Of a DNA stretch of 64,000 nucleotides, positions 10,199-18,917 are shown in pieces. Every line of letters starts with the position of its first letter. Positions within the stretch are counted from its first letter, which is position 1. Origin of the DNA: Alcanivorax sp. S6407 (GTDB taxonomy: Bacteria; Pseudomonadota; Gammaproteobacteria; Pseudomonadales; Alcanivoracaceae); NCBI RefSeq assembly GCF_023016115.1, contig NZ_JALKBH010000001.1, forward strand, positions 310,001-374,000, given 5' to 3'. A program made the position numbers and the translations under genes. A model generated the notes under the pieces. It was not told the DNA's origin and did not search any database. It saw only the letters and a program-made list of their open reading frames with translations.

Positions 10199-12154
10199 CT
10201 ATGATTCGGAACTCGCCTCGAATTCCACCAGCAAGGTGCCTTCGCTGACACTGTCGCCTTCCGCCACATGGAAATCATGAACGGTGCCCGGCGCGGTGGC
10301 GCGCAGGGTATGTTCCATCTTCATGGCTTCCAGTGTAATTACCGCATCGCCCGCATCAACCTGACTGCCTGGCGCCACATGCAGTGCGACGATGGCGCCG
10401 CTCATGGGCGCTACAAAGCCGCCTTCGCAAGCCTGCTGGGCACTGTCGCGACTGGGGTTGCGGATGATGCAATGGGCCTGCCCATCGACGAACAGCAAAA
10501 CGGTATCGGTATCCAGCAGCGCATAGCGCCCCTGCAGACCCTGGTTGCCCCAGTGCAGTCGAAAGCGCTGTCCGTCGCCCGTCACGTCGAGAGCATGGTC
10601 CTGTTCTGCCACTGTCGTGCTGCCGTCCATTTCACGCACGGTGATCAGGGCTTCATCCACTTTCAGCTGGTTGAGGATGAACTGACGGCCAAGCGGGCGC
10701 CAACCGTGCAGACCTTGCCAGGGATTACTGTCGTGCTGTGTTTCATCAGCAAGCAAACGACCGGCAGCCAATGCCAGTAATTCGGGGGCGGTGGTGCTGG
10801 CCTCCATCAGGTACGGCCGGTGTTCGAGCAGGCGAGTGTCCAGGTCCGCATTGGCAAAGGCATCATCAGCCAGCACCCGGAGCAGGAAGGGGGCATTGTG
10901 ATGAATGCCATGCAGCTCCAGATTTTGTAGCGCACTGATCAGCTGCTGACGGGCTGCATCCCGGTCTTCACCAAAGCAGATCAGTTTGGCGATCATCGGG
11001 TCATAGTATTCTTCTACCTTGTCACCGGATTCGTAGCCGGCGTCTACCCGAGCCAACTCATGGGGCCAGCGTAAATGCTGGAGTCGCCCGGAGGAGGGCA
11101 GGAAGCCCTGTTGTGGATTTTCCGCGTAGAGCCGCACTTCCATTGCATGGCCGTGACGGCGAATGTCCTGCTGACTGCGCGGCAGGGGGGCTCCGCCTGC
11201 CACCGCCAGCTGCCAGGCCACCAGATCTTCGCCGGTGATCATCTCGGTGACTGGATGTTCCACCTGCAATCGGGTGTTCATTTCCATGAAGAAGAATTCG
11301 CCGCTGGCGGGCGCATAGAGAAATTCCACGGTGCCGGCGCCGCGGTAGTCGATGGCCCTGGCCGCCTGTACGGCGGCCTCGCCAAAGGCCTGGCGGGTGG
11401 CTTCATCCAGTCCCGGTGCCGGCGCCTCTTCAATGATCTTCTGGTGCCGACGCTGCACCGAGCAGTCCCTTTCGAACAGGTGCACGGCATTGCCGTGATT
11501 GTCGGCAAATACCTGCACCTCCACATGTCGTGCCGCCGGCAGATAACGCTCAAGCAGTACGCGATCGTCAGCGAAGGCATTGCGCGCTTCGCGGCGTGCA
11601 GAAGCCAAGGCTTCATTGAATTCAGCCTCACTGTTGACCACGCGCATGCCCTTGCCACCGCCACCGGCAACGGCCTTGATCAGCAACGGAAAACCCACAT
11701 CGGTACTGGCTTTGACAAGGGCTTCATCACTGGCCCCTTCTTCATCGAAACCCGGCAATACCGGCACCTTGCTGGCAGCCATCAGCTGGCGAGCCGCGGC
11801 CTTGTCGCCCATGACCTCGATGGCCCGGGCATTGGGGCCGACAAAAATAATGCCGGCCTTTTCACAGGCGGCAGCCAGTTCGGTATTTTCTGACAGGAAG
11901 CCATAACCCGGGTGGATGGCGTCTGCGCCGGTGTCTTTGGCAGCGGCAATGATCTTGTCGATCACCAGATAGCTTTCCCGTGCCGGTGCGGCTCCCAGGC
12001 ACACCGCCTGATCTGCTTCCCGGACGTGGGGCAGGGTGGCATCAATGTCGGAATAGACCGCCACGGTGGCAATCCCCTGCTGGCGGCAGGTACGCATGAT
12101 ACGACGGGCAATTTCCCCGCGGTTGGCGATCAGCAGTTTTCTTATCTTGGCCAT
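10199..12154 (-). CDS. liuD: 3-methylcrotonyl-CoA carboxylase, biotin-containing alpha subunit
   Basis: 651 aa. An N-terminal biotin carboxylase domain (KLLIANRGEIARRI; ATP-grasp loop AGGGGKGMR; MNTRLQVEHPVTE) is followed by a middle domain and a C-terminal biotinyl domain with EAMKMEH, biotin attached at K612. With LiuB it carboxylates 3-methylcrotonyl-CoA in leucine and isovalerate degradation. The order liuR-A-B-C-D identifies it among related acyl-CoA carboxylases. Its ribosome site is weak. The liuC-liuD gap is wholly taken by an inverted heptad repeat. Confidence 0.93.
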   Translation of the reverse strand: MAKIRKLLIANRGEIARRIMRTCRQQGIATVAVYSDIDATLPHVREADQAVCLGAAPARESYLVIDKIIAAAKDTGADAIHPGYGFLSENTELAAACEKAGIIFVGPNARAIEVMGDKAAARQLMAASKVPVLPGFDEEGASDEALVKASTDVGFPLLIKAVAGGGGKGMRVVNSEAEFNEALASARREARNAFADDRVLLERYLPAARHVEVQVFADNHGNAVHLFERDCSVQRRHQKIIEEAPAPGLDEATRQAFGEAAVQAARAIDYRGAGTVEFLYAPASGEFFFMEMNTRLQVEHPVTEMITGEDLVAWQLAVAGGAPLPRSQQDIRRHGHAMEVRLYAENPQQGFLPSSGRLQHLRWPHELARVDAGYESGDKVEEYYDPMIAKLICFGEDRDAARQQLISALQNLELHGIHHNAPFLLRVLADDAFANADLDTRLLEHRPYLMEASTTAPELLALAAGRLLADETQHDSNPWQGLHGWRPLGRQFILNQLKVDEALITVREMDGSTTVAEQDHALDVTGDGQRFRLHWGNQGLQGRYALLDTDTVLLFVDGQAHCIIRNPSRDSAQQACEGGFVAPMSGAIVALHVAPGSQVDAGDAVITLEAMKMEHTLRATAPGTVHDFHVAEGDSVSEGTLLVEFEASSES

Positions 12155-12161
12155 GGTTTAA

Positions 12162-12314
12162 CTTCAAGCTTCAAGCTTCAAGCTACAACGCGTGCTGGCT
12201 GGTCATGTTTTGCATTACGTGCCCGCGCAAAAGCGGTATGGGCGCGTGAATTCAAATGCTGGCATGGGCACAGACCTGGACTCGCGTTGCAGCTTGTAGC
12301 TTGAAGCTTGTTGC
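12162..12314. repeat. Heptad-periodic inverted repeat, AGCTACA type
   Basis: Left arm 12162-12192 (repeats of CTTCAAG/AGCTACA ending AACGCG) and right arm 12282-12314 (starting CGCGTT) are inverted copies. The 89-bp centre contains TGCCCGCGCA and TGGGCGCG, which also occur in the centre of the element at 33514-33673. The right arm ends at the base next to the liuC stop codon. Confidence 0.75.
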
Positions 12315-13088
12315 TTACCTCCAGTTCGGTTTGCGTTTTTCCAGAAAGGCACTCAAGCCTTCCTGGCCTTCTGCGCCGGTGCGCAAGCGGGCAATTAGAT
12401 CGGCGGTGTGGTTGAGCATGGCCTGATCAATGGGGCCGTGACTCACCTGCGCAATCAGCTCTCGCGCTTCAATCTGCGCCTGTGGCGCGGCGCTCAACAA
12501 GGACGCCACCAGTGCATCGACGCTGGTATCAAGCTCACTTTCGGCAACAACTTCATGGACGATGCCAAGAGCCACGGCCCGTTCGGCGGGGATGACTTCG
12601 GCGGTCATGAAATAGCGGTTTGCCTGGCGGGCGCCCAGAGCGCGGACCACATAAGGGCTGATCACCGCCGGCACAATCCCCAGCTTTACCTCGCTGAGGC
12701 AGAAACGGGCGTTATCAGCCGCCACCGCCATGTCCGCCGCACAGATCAATCCTAATGCGCCACCAAAGGCCGCACCCTGAACACGGGCAACGACGGGTTT
12801 GGGACACTGGTCGATTACCTGCATCAACCGGGCAAGACGAAGGGCATCGTCACGGTTCTGCTGAGCATCAAGCTTGCCCATGGCACGCATCCAGTTGAGA
12901 TCCGCGCCAGCGGAAAAATGTTTCCCGGCGGCCTGCAGTACCACTACGCGAATGCTGTCATCACACCCAACCGTCTCAAATGCCTCGGTCAGCGAAGCAA
13001 TAATGCGGTCATCAAACGCATTTCTTTTGTCGGGATTGTCCAGCGTGATGCGCGCTACCGGACCATCGTTTAGTGTGCTTACGGTCAT
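12315..13088 (-). CDS. liuC: Methylglutaconyl-CoA hydratase
   Basis: 257 aa crotonase-fold enzyme, hydrating 3-methylglutaconyl-CoA to HMG-CoA. Crotonase features include the oxyanion-hole segments HFSAGADLNWM and GAAFGGALGLICAADMA, and the SEVKLGIVPAVISPYV region around the catalytic acid. The position between carboxylase subunits liuB and liuD supports this substrate over other crotonases. The liuB-liuC gap contains a single heptad array. Confidence 0.9.
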   Translation of the reverse strand: MTVSTLNDGPVARITLDNPDKRNAFDDRIIASLTEAFETVGCDDSIRVVVLQAAGKHFSAGADLNWMRAMGKLDAQQNRDDALRLARLMQVIDQCPKPVVARVQGAAFGGALGLICAADMAVAADNARFCLSEVKLGIVPAVISPYVVRALGARQANRYFMTAEVIPAERAVALGIVHEVVAESELDTSVDALVASLLSAAPQAQIEARELIAQVSHGPIDQAMLNHTADLIARLRTGAEGQEGLSAFLEKRKPNWR

Positions 13089-13109
13089 TCTGTGCTTCCT
13101 GTTCTTCGT

Positions 13110-13138
13110 CGGGCGTCTGGCATCAGGCGTCCAGCGTT
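13110..13138. repeat. Single heptad array, GGCGTCT type, between liuB and liuC
   Basis: Reads GGGCGTC, TGGCATC, AGGCGTC, CAGCGTT in 7-bp steps and ends next to the liuB stop codon. The same words occur as inverted pairs at 14759-14826 and 37533-37682. Only one arm is present here. Confidence 0.6.
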
Positions 13139-13139
13139 C

Positions 13140-14747
13140 CTACATCCTGAATACGCCATAGCGTGTCTCTTCAATCGGTGCGTTCAGGCTGGCGGAGATG
13201 GCAAGGCCCAACACATCCCGGGTGTCCGCCGGGTCGATCACGCCGTCATCCCAAAGTCGAGCACTGGCATAGAAAGGCTGAGCCATCTGCTCATAGCGTT
13301 CGGTCATGTCGGCCTGAAAGGCCGCAGCTTCCTCATCGCTCCATTGTTCGCCTTTCTTCTTCAGGGAAGCCTGTTTGACCTGGGTCAGTACACTGGCGGC
13401 CTGTTCGCCCCCCATGACAGAGATGCGCGCGTTGGGCCACATGAACATGAAGCGTGGATCGTAGGCGCGGCCACACATGCCGTAGTTGCCGGCACCAAAG
13501 CTGCCGCCGGTGATCACGGTGAATTTCGGTACGCTGGCACAGGCCACAGCATTGACCATCTTGGCGCCATGCTTGGCGATGCCTTCCGATTCGTACTTCT
13601 TGCCGACCATGAAGCCGGTGATGTTCTGCAGGAACAGCAGCGGTATCTTGCGTTGATTGCACAACTCGATGAAATGGGCGCCTTTCTGCGCGGACTCGGA
13701 ATAGAGCACGCCATCGTTGGCGAGAATGCCCACCGGGTAGCCATGGATATGGGCAAAGCCGCACACCAGGGTGGTGCCATAACGCGCCTTGAACTCATCC
13801 AGTTCCGAGCCATCCACAATGCGCGCAATCAGTTCCCGGGCGGGCATGGGCTGGCGGGTCGTTGTCGGGATCACACCATAGAGCTCGTTGCTCGGGTACG
13901 CAGGCGGACGCACCGGTTGACGTTTGACTTGATCCGGCTTGTGCCAGTTAAGGTGAGCGATGCAGCGTCGGGCCAGGTCCAGGGCATGAGGTTCATCTTC
14001 AGCCAGATGATCCGCCACACCGGATTGTTCGCAATGCAGATTGGCGCCACCCAGCTCTTCTGCGCTGACCACTTCACCTGTGGCCGCTTTCACCAGTGGC
14101 GGGCCGGCCAGAAAAATGGTGGCCTGTTCCTTTACCATGATCACTTCATCGGCCATGGCCGGCACATAGGCGCCACCGGCGGTACAGGAGCCGAGCACCA
14201 CACTGATTTGCGGAATGCCACGGGCCGACATGTTGGCCATGTTGAAAAAGATACGGCCAAAATGTTCCCGGTCCGGAAACACCTCATCCTGGCGGGGCAG
14301 GTTGGCGCCACCGGAATCCACCAGGTAGACACAGGGCAGACGGTTTTCTGCTGCGATGGCCTGGGCGCGCAGGTGTTTCTTCACGGTGAGCGGGTAGTAG
14401 CTGCCGCCTTTCACGGTGGGGTCGTTGGCCACGATCATGCATTCCACGCCCTGGATCTGACCGATACCTCCGACGCAACCGGCGGCTGGGACGTCTTCAC
14501 CATAAACGCCCTCGGCGGCGAGAGCGGAGATTTCAAGAAACGGGGACCCCGGGTCCAGCAGCAGATTGATCCGCTCACGCACCGGCAGCTTGCCTCTTTC
14601 GCGCAGACGCTGCTCGGCGGCCTCGCCGCCCCCATGGGCGATATGGTCCAGTTTGGCGCGTAGTTGCTCACGCAGCTTGAGGTTGTGCTCCCGGTTAGCC
14701 TGAAACTCAGGACTGGCAGCATTGATCTGACTGTTAATCTTTGGCAT
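13140..14747 (-). CDS. liuB: 3-methylcrotonyl-CoA carboxylase, carboxyltransferase beta subunit
   Basis: 535 aa, the usual MccB length, with a two-part crotonase-like carboxyltransferase fold. Seen motifs include [41 protein letters not shown] in two halves, [15 protein letters not shown] and [19 protein letters not shown]. It transfers carboxyl from LiuD biotin to 3-methylcrotonyl-CoA. The ATG at 14747 begins [11 protein letters not shown], as in homologues; 26 further in-frame codons upstream run through a repeat and are not conserved-looking. Confidence 0.94.
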   Translation of the reverse strand: MPKINSQINAASPEFQANREHNLKLREQLRAKLDHIAHGGGEAAEQRLRERGKLPVRERINLLLDPGSPFLEISALAAEGVYGEDVPAAGCVGGIGQIQGVECMIVANDPTVKGGSYYPLTVKKHLRAQAIAAENRLPCVYLVDSGGANLPRQDEVFPDREHFGRIFFNMANMSARGIPQISVVLGSCTAGGAYVPAMADEVIMVKEQATIFLAGPPLVKAATGEVVSAEELGGANLHCEQSGVADHLAEDEPHALDLARRCIAHLNWHKPDQVKRQPVRPPAYPSNELYGVIPTTTRQPMPARELIARIVDGSELDEFKARYGTTLVCGFAHIHGYPVGILANDGVLYSESAQKGAHFIELCNQRKIPLLFLQNITGFMVGKKYESEGIAKHGAKMVNAVACASVPKFTVITGGSFGAGNYGMCGRAYDPRFMFMWPNARISVMGGEQAASVLTQVKQASLKKKGEQWSDEEAAAFQADMTERYEQMAQPFYASARLWDDGVIDPADTRDVLGLAISASLNAPIEETRYGVFRM

Positions 14748-14758
14748 GGCATGTCTCG

Positions 14759-14826
14759 CTGGACGCCAGACGCTTAGCGCCTGACACCCCATTGTTTTCG
14801 TCTGGCATCGTGCATCTGGCGTCAAG
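14759..14826. repeat. Heptad-periodic inverted repeat, GGCGTCT type, between liuA and liuB
   Basis: Left arm (14759-14786: GGACGCC, AGACGCT, TAGCGCC, TGACACC) and right arm (14799-14826: GTCTGGC, ATCGTGC, ATCTGGC, GTCAAGC) are inverted. The right arm includes the liuA stop codon (14822-14824), so repeat sequence encodes the end of LiuA. Confidence 0.65.
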
Positions 14827-15985
14827 CGGTCTCATTAAATAACTCGCGGCCGATGAGCATGCGGCGGATTTCGCTGGTGCCGGCGCCGATTTCGTAGAGT
14901 TTGGCATCGCGAAGCAGGCGGCCTGTGGGGTACTCGTTGATGTAGCCGTTTCCGCCCAGGGTCTGAATGGCTTCCAGGGCCATCTGGGTGGCGTTTTCGG
15001 CGCAATAGAGAATGACTCCGGCGGCGTCCTTGCGGTTGGTTTCGCCACGGTCACAGGCTTTTGCCACGTTATAGAGATAGCTGCGGCTGGCATTCAGGGT
15101 GACGTACATGTCCGCCAGCTTGCCCTGCATGAGCTGGAATTCACCGATGGCCTGACCGAACTGTTTGCGTTCATGGACATAGGGCACTACCACATCCATG
15201 CAGGCCTGCATGATGCCGGTACAGCCGCCGGACAGCACGGTACGCTCGTAATCCAGGCCACTCATCAGCACTTTTACGCCCTGGTTTTCCTGGCCAAGGA
15301 TATTCTCGGCAGGGACCTGGCAATCCTCGAACACCAGCTCACAGGTGTTGGAGCCGCGCATCCCCAGCTTGTCCAGTTTCTGGGCACGAGAGAACCCGGG
15401 GAAGTCGCGCTCCACGATAAAGGCAGTAATGCCTTTGTGGCCGGCACTGGTGTCGGTCTTGGCGTAGATCACGTAGGTGTGGGCATCGGGACCATTGGTG
15501 ATCCACATCTTGTTGCCATTGAGCACATAGTGGTCGCCTTTTCTGTCGGCGCGCAGGCCCATGCTCACTACATCCGAGCCGGCGCCCGGCTCACTCATGG
15601 CCAGGGCTCCGATCTGGTCGCCACTGACCAGTCCCGGGAGGTATTTGGCTTTCTGGGCATCGTTGCCGTTCAGGTAGATCTGGTTGACGCACAGGTTGGA
15701 GTGGGCGCCATAGGACAGACCGATGGAAGCGGAGGCACGGGAGATCTCTTCCATGACCAGGGTGTGGGCCAGGTAGCCCATGTCGGCACCACCGTACTCT
15801 TCACTCACGGTGACACCCAGCACTCCCAGATCACCCAGCTTTTTCCACATCTCCAGCGGGAACTGGTTGCTCTGGTCAACCTCGGCGGCAATCGGGGCGA
15901 TTTCCTTCTGGGCAAACTGACGGACGCTGTCTCTCAGGGCCACCAGGGTCTCGTCCAGATCAAAGTTGAAGTTGCTGTTGAACAT
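14822..15985 (-). CDS. liuA: Isovaleryl-CoA dehydrogenase
   Basis: 387 aa FAD-dependent acyl-CoA dehydrogenase. Signature motifs are present: [28 protein letters not shown], the isovaleryl-CoA-type catalytic glutamate in [11 protein letters not shown], and [13 protein letters not shown]. It oxidises isovaleryl-CoA to 3-methylcrotonyl-CoA and passes electrons to ETF. Two in-frame ATGs (15991, 15985) compete; GGAG lies 8 bp before 15985, which is preferred. It starts 2 bp after the liuR stop, so the two are co-transcribed. Confidence 0.93.
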   Translation of the reverse strand: MFNSNFNFDLDETLVALRDSVRQFAQKEIAPIAAEVDQSNQFPLEMWKKLGDLGVLGVTVSEEYGGADMGYLAHTLVMEEISRASASIGLSYGAHSNLCVNQIYLNGNDAQKAKYLPGLVSGDQIGALAMSEPGAGSDVVSMGLRADRKGDHYVLNGNKMWITNGPDAHTYVIYAKTDTSAGHKGITAFIVERDFPGFSRAQKLDKLGMRGSNTCELVFEDCQVPAENILGQENQGVKVLMSGLDYERTVLSGGCTGIMQACMDVVVPYVHERKQFGQAIGEFQLMQGKLADMYVTLNASRSYLYNVAKACDRGETNRKDAAGVILYCAENATQMALEAIQTLGGNGYINEYPTGRLLRDAKLYEIGAGTSEIRRMLIGRELFNETA

Positions 15986-15987
15986 GG

Positions 15988-16374
15988 TCATTTCTCCAGA
16001 TCATTCATTGCATCCACACAGCGCTGTTCAGCGTCATCAAGTTCCTGCTGAAGTGCGTGGATATCGCGCAGTTGTTGTTCGAGTTGGTCCCGCCGCTGGC
16101 GGATCTTGTTCTGCAGGGCGAGCAGCTGATGACGGTTGTCGCCACTGGGCTGGTACATGCCGATCAGCTCTTTGGATTCGGCAAGGGAGAATCCCAGTCG
16201 CTTGCCGCGCAGGATCAGTTTCAGGGTGACCCGGTCCGCCGGGGAGTAGACTCGGGTCTGTCCGCGACGGGCAGGGGACACCAGTCCCTGATCCTCATAG
16301 AACCGGATGGTGCGGGTGGTCACGTCAAATTCCCGTGCCAGCTCGCCGATGCTGTAAGTCTGTTTTTTGTTCAT
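15988..16374 (-). CDS. liuR: MerR-family regulator of the liu operon
   Basis: 128 aa. An N-terminal MerR helix-turn-helix ([25 protein letters not shown]) is followed by a wing ([14 protein letters not shown]) and a C-terminal dimerisation coiled coil ([17 protein letters not shown]). No cysteine cluster for metals is seen, as expected for an acyl-CoA-sensing member. It is the first gene of the liu block, and a perfect palindrome overlaps its promoter, so autoregulation is likely. No ribosome site precedes the ATG; the -10 box lies only 6 bp upstream, suggesting leaderless mRNA. Confidence 0.88.
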   Translation of the reverse strand: MNKKQTYSIGELAREFDVTTRTIRFYEDQGLVSPARRGQTRVYSPADRVTLKLILRGKRLGFSLAESKELIGMYQPSGDNRHQLLALQNKIRQRRDQLEQQLRDIHALQQELDDAEQRCVDAMNDLEK

Positions 16375-16380
16375 GGGGAA

Positions 16381-16409
16381 AGAGTAGGGGAAGTTTACGT
16401 TAACGTAAA
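16381..16409 (-). promoter_or_regulatory. liu operon promoter with LiuR operator
   Basis: On the minus strand TTTACG (16404-16409) and TACTCT (16381-16386) are 17 bp apart, forming a sigma70-type promoter. The perfect 16-bp palindrome TTTACGTTAACGTAAA (16394-16409) covers the -35 box. It resembles LiuR sites as remembered from other proteobacteria. The -10 box ends 6 bp before the liuR ATG. Confidence 0.7.
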
Positions 16410-16559
16410 GCTGTAACTTTTGATCCGGTTTTGGCCTTATCGGTCCGTGACACGGTGTTTACCCCTGAATAGACTTCAGGCTGAAAATTTCCTTGTTTTG
16501 TTTAATACAGGGTATGCAAAAAAGCGCGAAATGCGTGATCGCTAATCTAAGGGGAAGGC

Positions 16560-18857
16560 ATGAAAGACGCTTGGAGTCGCTGGGTGGTCGCTCATCCTGT
16601 GTGGGTGCTATTGGGCTGTATCGCGTTGACGGTGGCGCTGGCCAGTGGGTTGACCAAGTTCCAGAACAATAACGATCCACGCATCTTCTTTACTGAAGAC
16701 AACCCGGATTTCAAACGTTTCATTTCATTGGAAGACAGTTTCACTGCCAACGAGGTGGTGCTGTTCGTGATTCATCCCAAAGATGATGATCTGTTTACCA
16801 ATGAGACCCTGACCGCCATCGAGTCCCTCACTGAGGATGCCTGGTTGTTACCCCATGCCACCCGGGTGGATTCCCTGGCAAACTTCCAGCATACCGAAGT
16901 GGAGGGCGACGAATTATACGTGGCGCCACTGGTAGAGTACGCCGATACCCTTTCCGATGAGGATCTGACCCGCATACGCGAGATCGCTGTCAATGAGCCA
17001 TCGTTGGTGGGCCGAATGGTGTCCGCCAAGGGACATGTTGCCGGTATTGCTGCCACCGTGACCATGGGGGAGGGAAAAACCGAAGCCCCGGAAATTACGG
17101 CTGCAGCCCGGGAGATGGCGCGGGAATATAACCAGCGTTATCCCGATATCGAGTTCATGGTGACCGGTACCGTGGTTTTCAATCAGGCTTCCGCGGAAGC
17201 CACAGAACAGTCCATGTCCAGCACCTTGCCGCTGGCCTTCGTGATCATGTTGCTGTGTTTGTGGCTGATTCTGCGCAGTGTGATGTTTGTGGTGGTGACC
17301 GTGTTCATCATCAACTTCTCGATTGCCTCTGCCATGGGGGTGGCCATGTGGCTTGGGATCGAGTTCTCGCCCATTGTCGGCATGGCTCCGGCCATGATCC
17401 TGACACTGGCGGTGGCAGACTCGGTGCATATCCTTGCCAGTTATCGTCATGAACGGCTGGAGGGCAAGGACAAGGCAGCCAGTATTGTCGAGAGTCTGCG
17501 CATCAACCTGCAGCCGGTGTGGCTGACCAGTCTGACCACCGCCATCGGTTTTGCCATTCTCAACTTCTCCGAATCCCAGCCGTTCCGTGCACTGGGGAAC
17601 GTGGTGCTGATCGGTGTGCTGCTGGCATTTCTGTTCTCTGTGGTGTTGTTGCCGGCCCTGGTGATGCTGGTGCCTCACAAGATTGAGCCGGGCAAGCAGC
17701 GGGACTTTTCTCCATTGATGGCCAGCCTGGCCAGGCATATTACTCGCCGCTACCGGTCATGGCTGATGGGGATGTCGGTGGTGGTAGTGGTGCTGATGGG
17801 CTGCATTGGCATGAACCGCATCAATGATGTGTTCAATGAGTACTTCGATGAAACCTTCGAGGTGCGTCGGGTCAATGATTTTGCCATGGCAGAACTCACC
17901 GGCATGCACCGAATCGACTATGCGGTACCGTCGGCGGATTCCGGTGGCGCCATGGAGCCGGAATACCTGCGCAATCTGGATAATCTGGTGAACTGGCTTG
18001 AGCAGCAGGATCATGTAGTTTATGCCACTGCCTACACCAACGTGATCAAGCGCCTGAACCGTGACATGCACGGCGGTGATCCGGCCTACTATCGCATTCC
18101 TGAATCCCGTGAGCTGATTTCCCAGTACACGCTGCTGTATGAGTTGTCCTTGCCGCAGGGCCTGGGCCTTGAGGATCAGCTGGATATCGATAAATCCCAG
18201 GCGCGACTGATTGTCATGCTGGAAAATATCGGTTCGCATCCGGTGCTGGAATTCAACCAGAAAGTGGAAGACTGGATGGCGGCCAACTGGCCGGATTACA
18301 TGCAGACCAAGGGCACCGGCATGGATGTGTTGTTTGGCCATGTGACCATGCGCAATATTCAGAGCATGTTGTCCGGTGCCCTGATCGCCTTGATCAGTGT
18401 ATCGGTGCTGCTGGTGTTGGCATTACGCTCGTTCCGCTACGGCATGCTGTCGCTGATCCCCAATCTGCTTCCGGCGGGCATGGCGTTTGGCCTGTGGGGT
18501 CTGATTAATGGTGAAATCGGTCTGGCAGTGTCGGTGGTGGCCTGTATGACGCTGGGTATCGTGGTGGACGACACTGTTCATTTCCTGAGCAAGTATGTAC
18601 GGGCAAAACGCGAGCTGGGTCTCAATACAGAAAAAGCCGTGGAATACGCCCTGCGTACCGTCGGGGTGGCGCTGGTGGCGACTTCTGTGGTGCTGGTCGC
18701 CAACTTTGCCGTCATCGGCACCAGCCATTTCTACCCCAATGCCAGTATGGGCCTGCTGTCGGCGATTACCATCGCCATGGCACTGATTGTCGACTTCTTC
18801 TTTTTCGTTCCCTTGCTGGTGGCGCTGGACCGCAGACGCAAGACAATCCGGGCCTAG
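16560..18857 (+). CDS. RND-superfamily (MMPL-type) exporter
   Basis: 765 aa inner-membrane protein with the duplicated RND plan. One membrane helix near residue 15, a large periplasmic loop, five helices around residues 220-370, then a second helix near 400, a second loop and five more helices. Each half has an aspartate in a membrane helix (LAVADSVHILASY; VVDDTVHFLSKY), as in proton-driven RND pumps. This short MMPL type exports lipids or hydrophobic compounds in other bacteria; the substrate here is unknown. AGGGGAAGG lies just before the ATG. The hybrid kinase gene follows after 60 bp. Confidence 0.85.
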   Translation: MKDAWSRWVVAHPVWVLLGCIALTVALASGLTKFQNNNDPRIFFTEDNPDFKRFISLEDSFTANEVVLFVIHPKDDDLFTNETLTAIESLTEDAWLLPHATRVDSLANFQHTEVEGDELYVAPLVEYADTLSDEDLTRIREIAVNEPSLVGRMVSAKGHVAGIAATVTMGEGKTEAPEITAAAREMAREYNQRYPDIEFMVTGTVVFNQASAEATEQSMSSTLPLAFVIMLLCLWLILRSVMFVVVTVFIINFSIASAMGVAMWLGIEFSPIVGMAPAMILTLAVADSVHILASYRHERLEGKDKAASIVESLRINLQPVWLTSLTTAIGFAILNFSESQPFRALGNVVLIGVLLAFLFSVVLLPALVMLVPHKIEPGKQRDFSPLMASLARHITRRYRSWLMGMSVVVVVLMGCIGMNRINDVFNEYFDETFEVRRVNDFAMAELTGMHRIDYAVPSADSGGAMEPEYLRNLDNLVNWLEQQDHVVYATAYTNVIKRLNRDMHGGDPAYYRIPESRELISQYTLLYELSLPQGLGLEDQLDIDKSQARLIVMLENIGSHPVLEFNQKVEDWMAANWPDYMQTKGTGMDVLFGHVTMRNIQSMLSGALIALISVSVLLVLALRSFRYGMLSLIPNLLPAGMAFGLWGLINGEIGLAVSVVACMTLGIVVDDTVHFLSKYVRAKRELGLNTEKAVEYALRTVGVALVATSVVLVANFAVIGTSHFYPNASMGLLSAITIAMALIVDFFFFVPLLVALDRRRKTIRA

Positions 18858-18917
18858 CCAGCCCGGGAAAGCAGTGCTAACGTAGCGCCACATAACAGGT
18901 TCTACGGAACATACACT

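Noticed and set aside
13092-14663. 523-codon open frame antisense to liuB
   Set aside because: It is a shadow of the well-supported carboxyltransferase; no ribosome site and His/Gly-rich composition.
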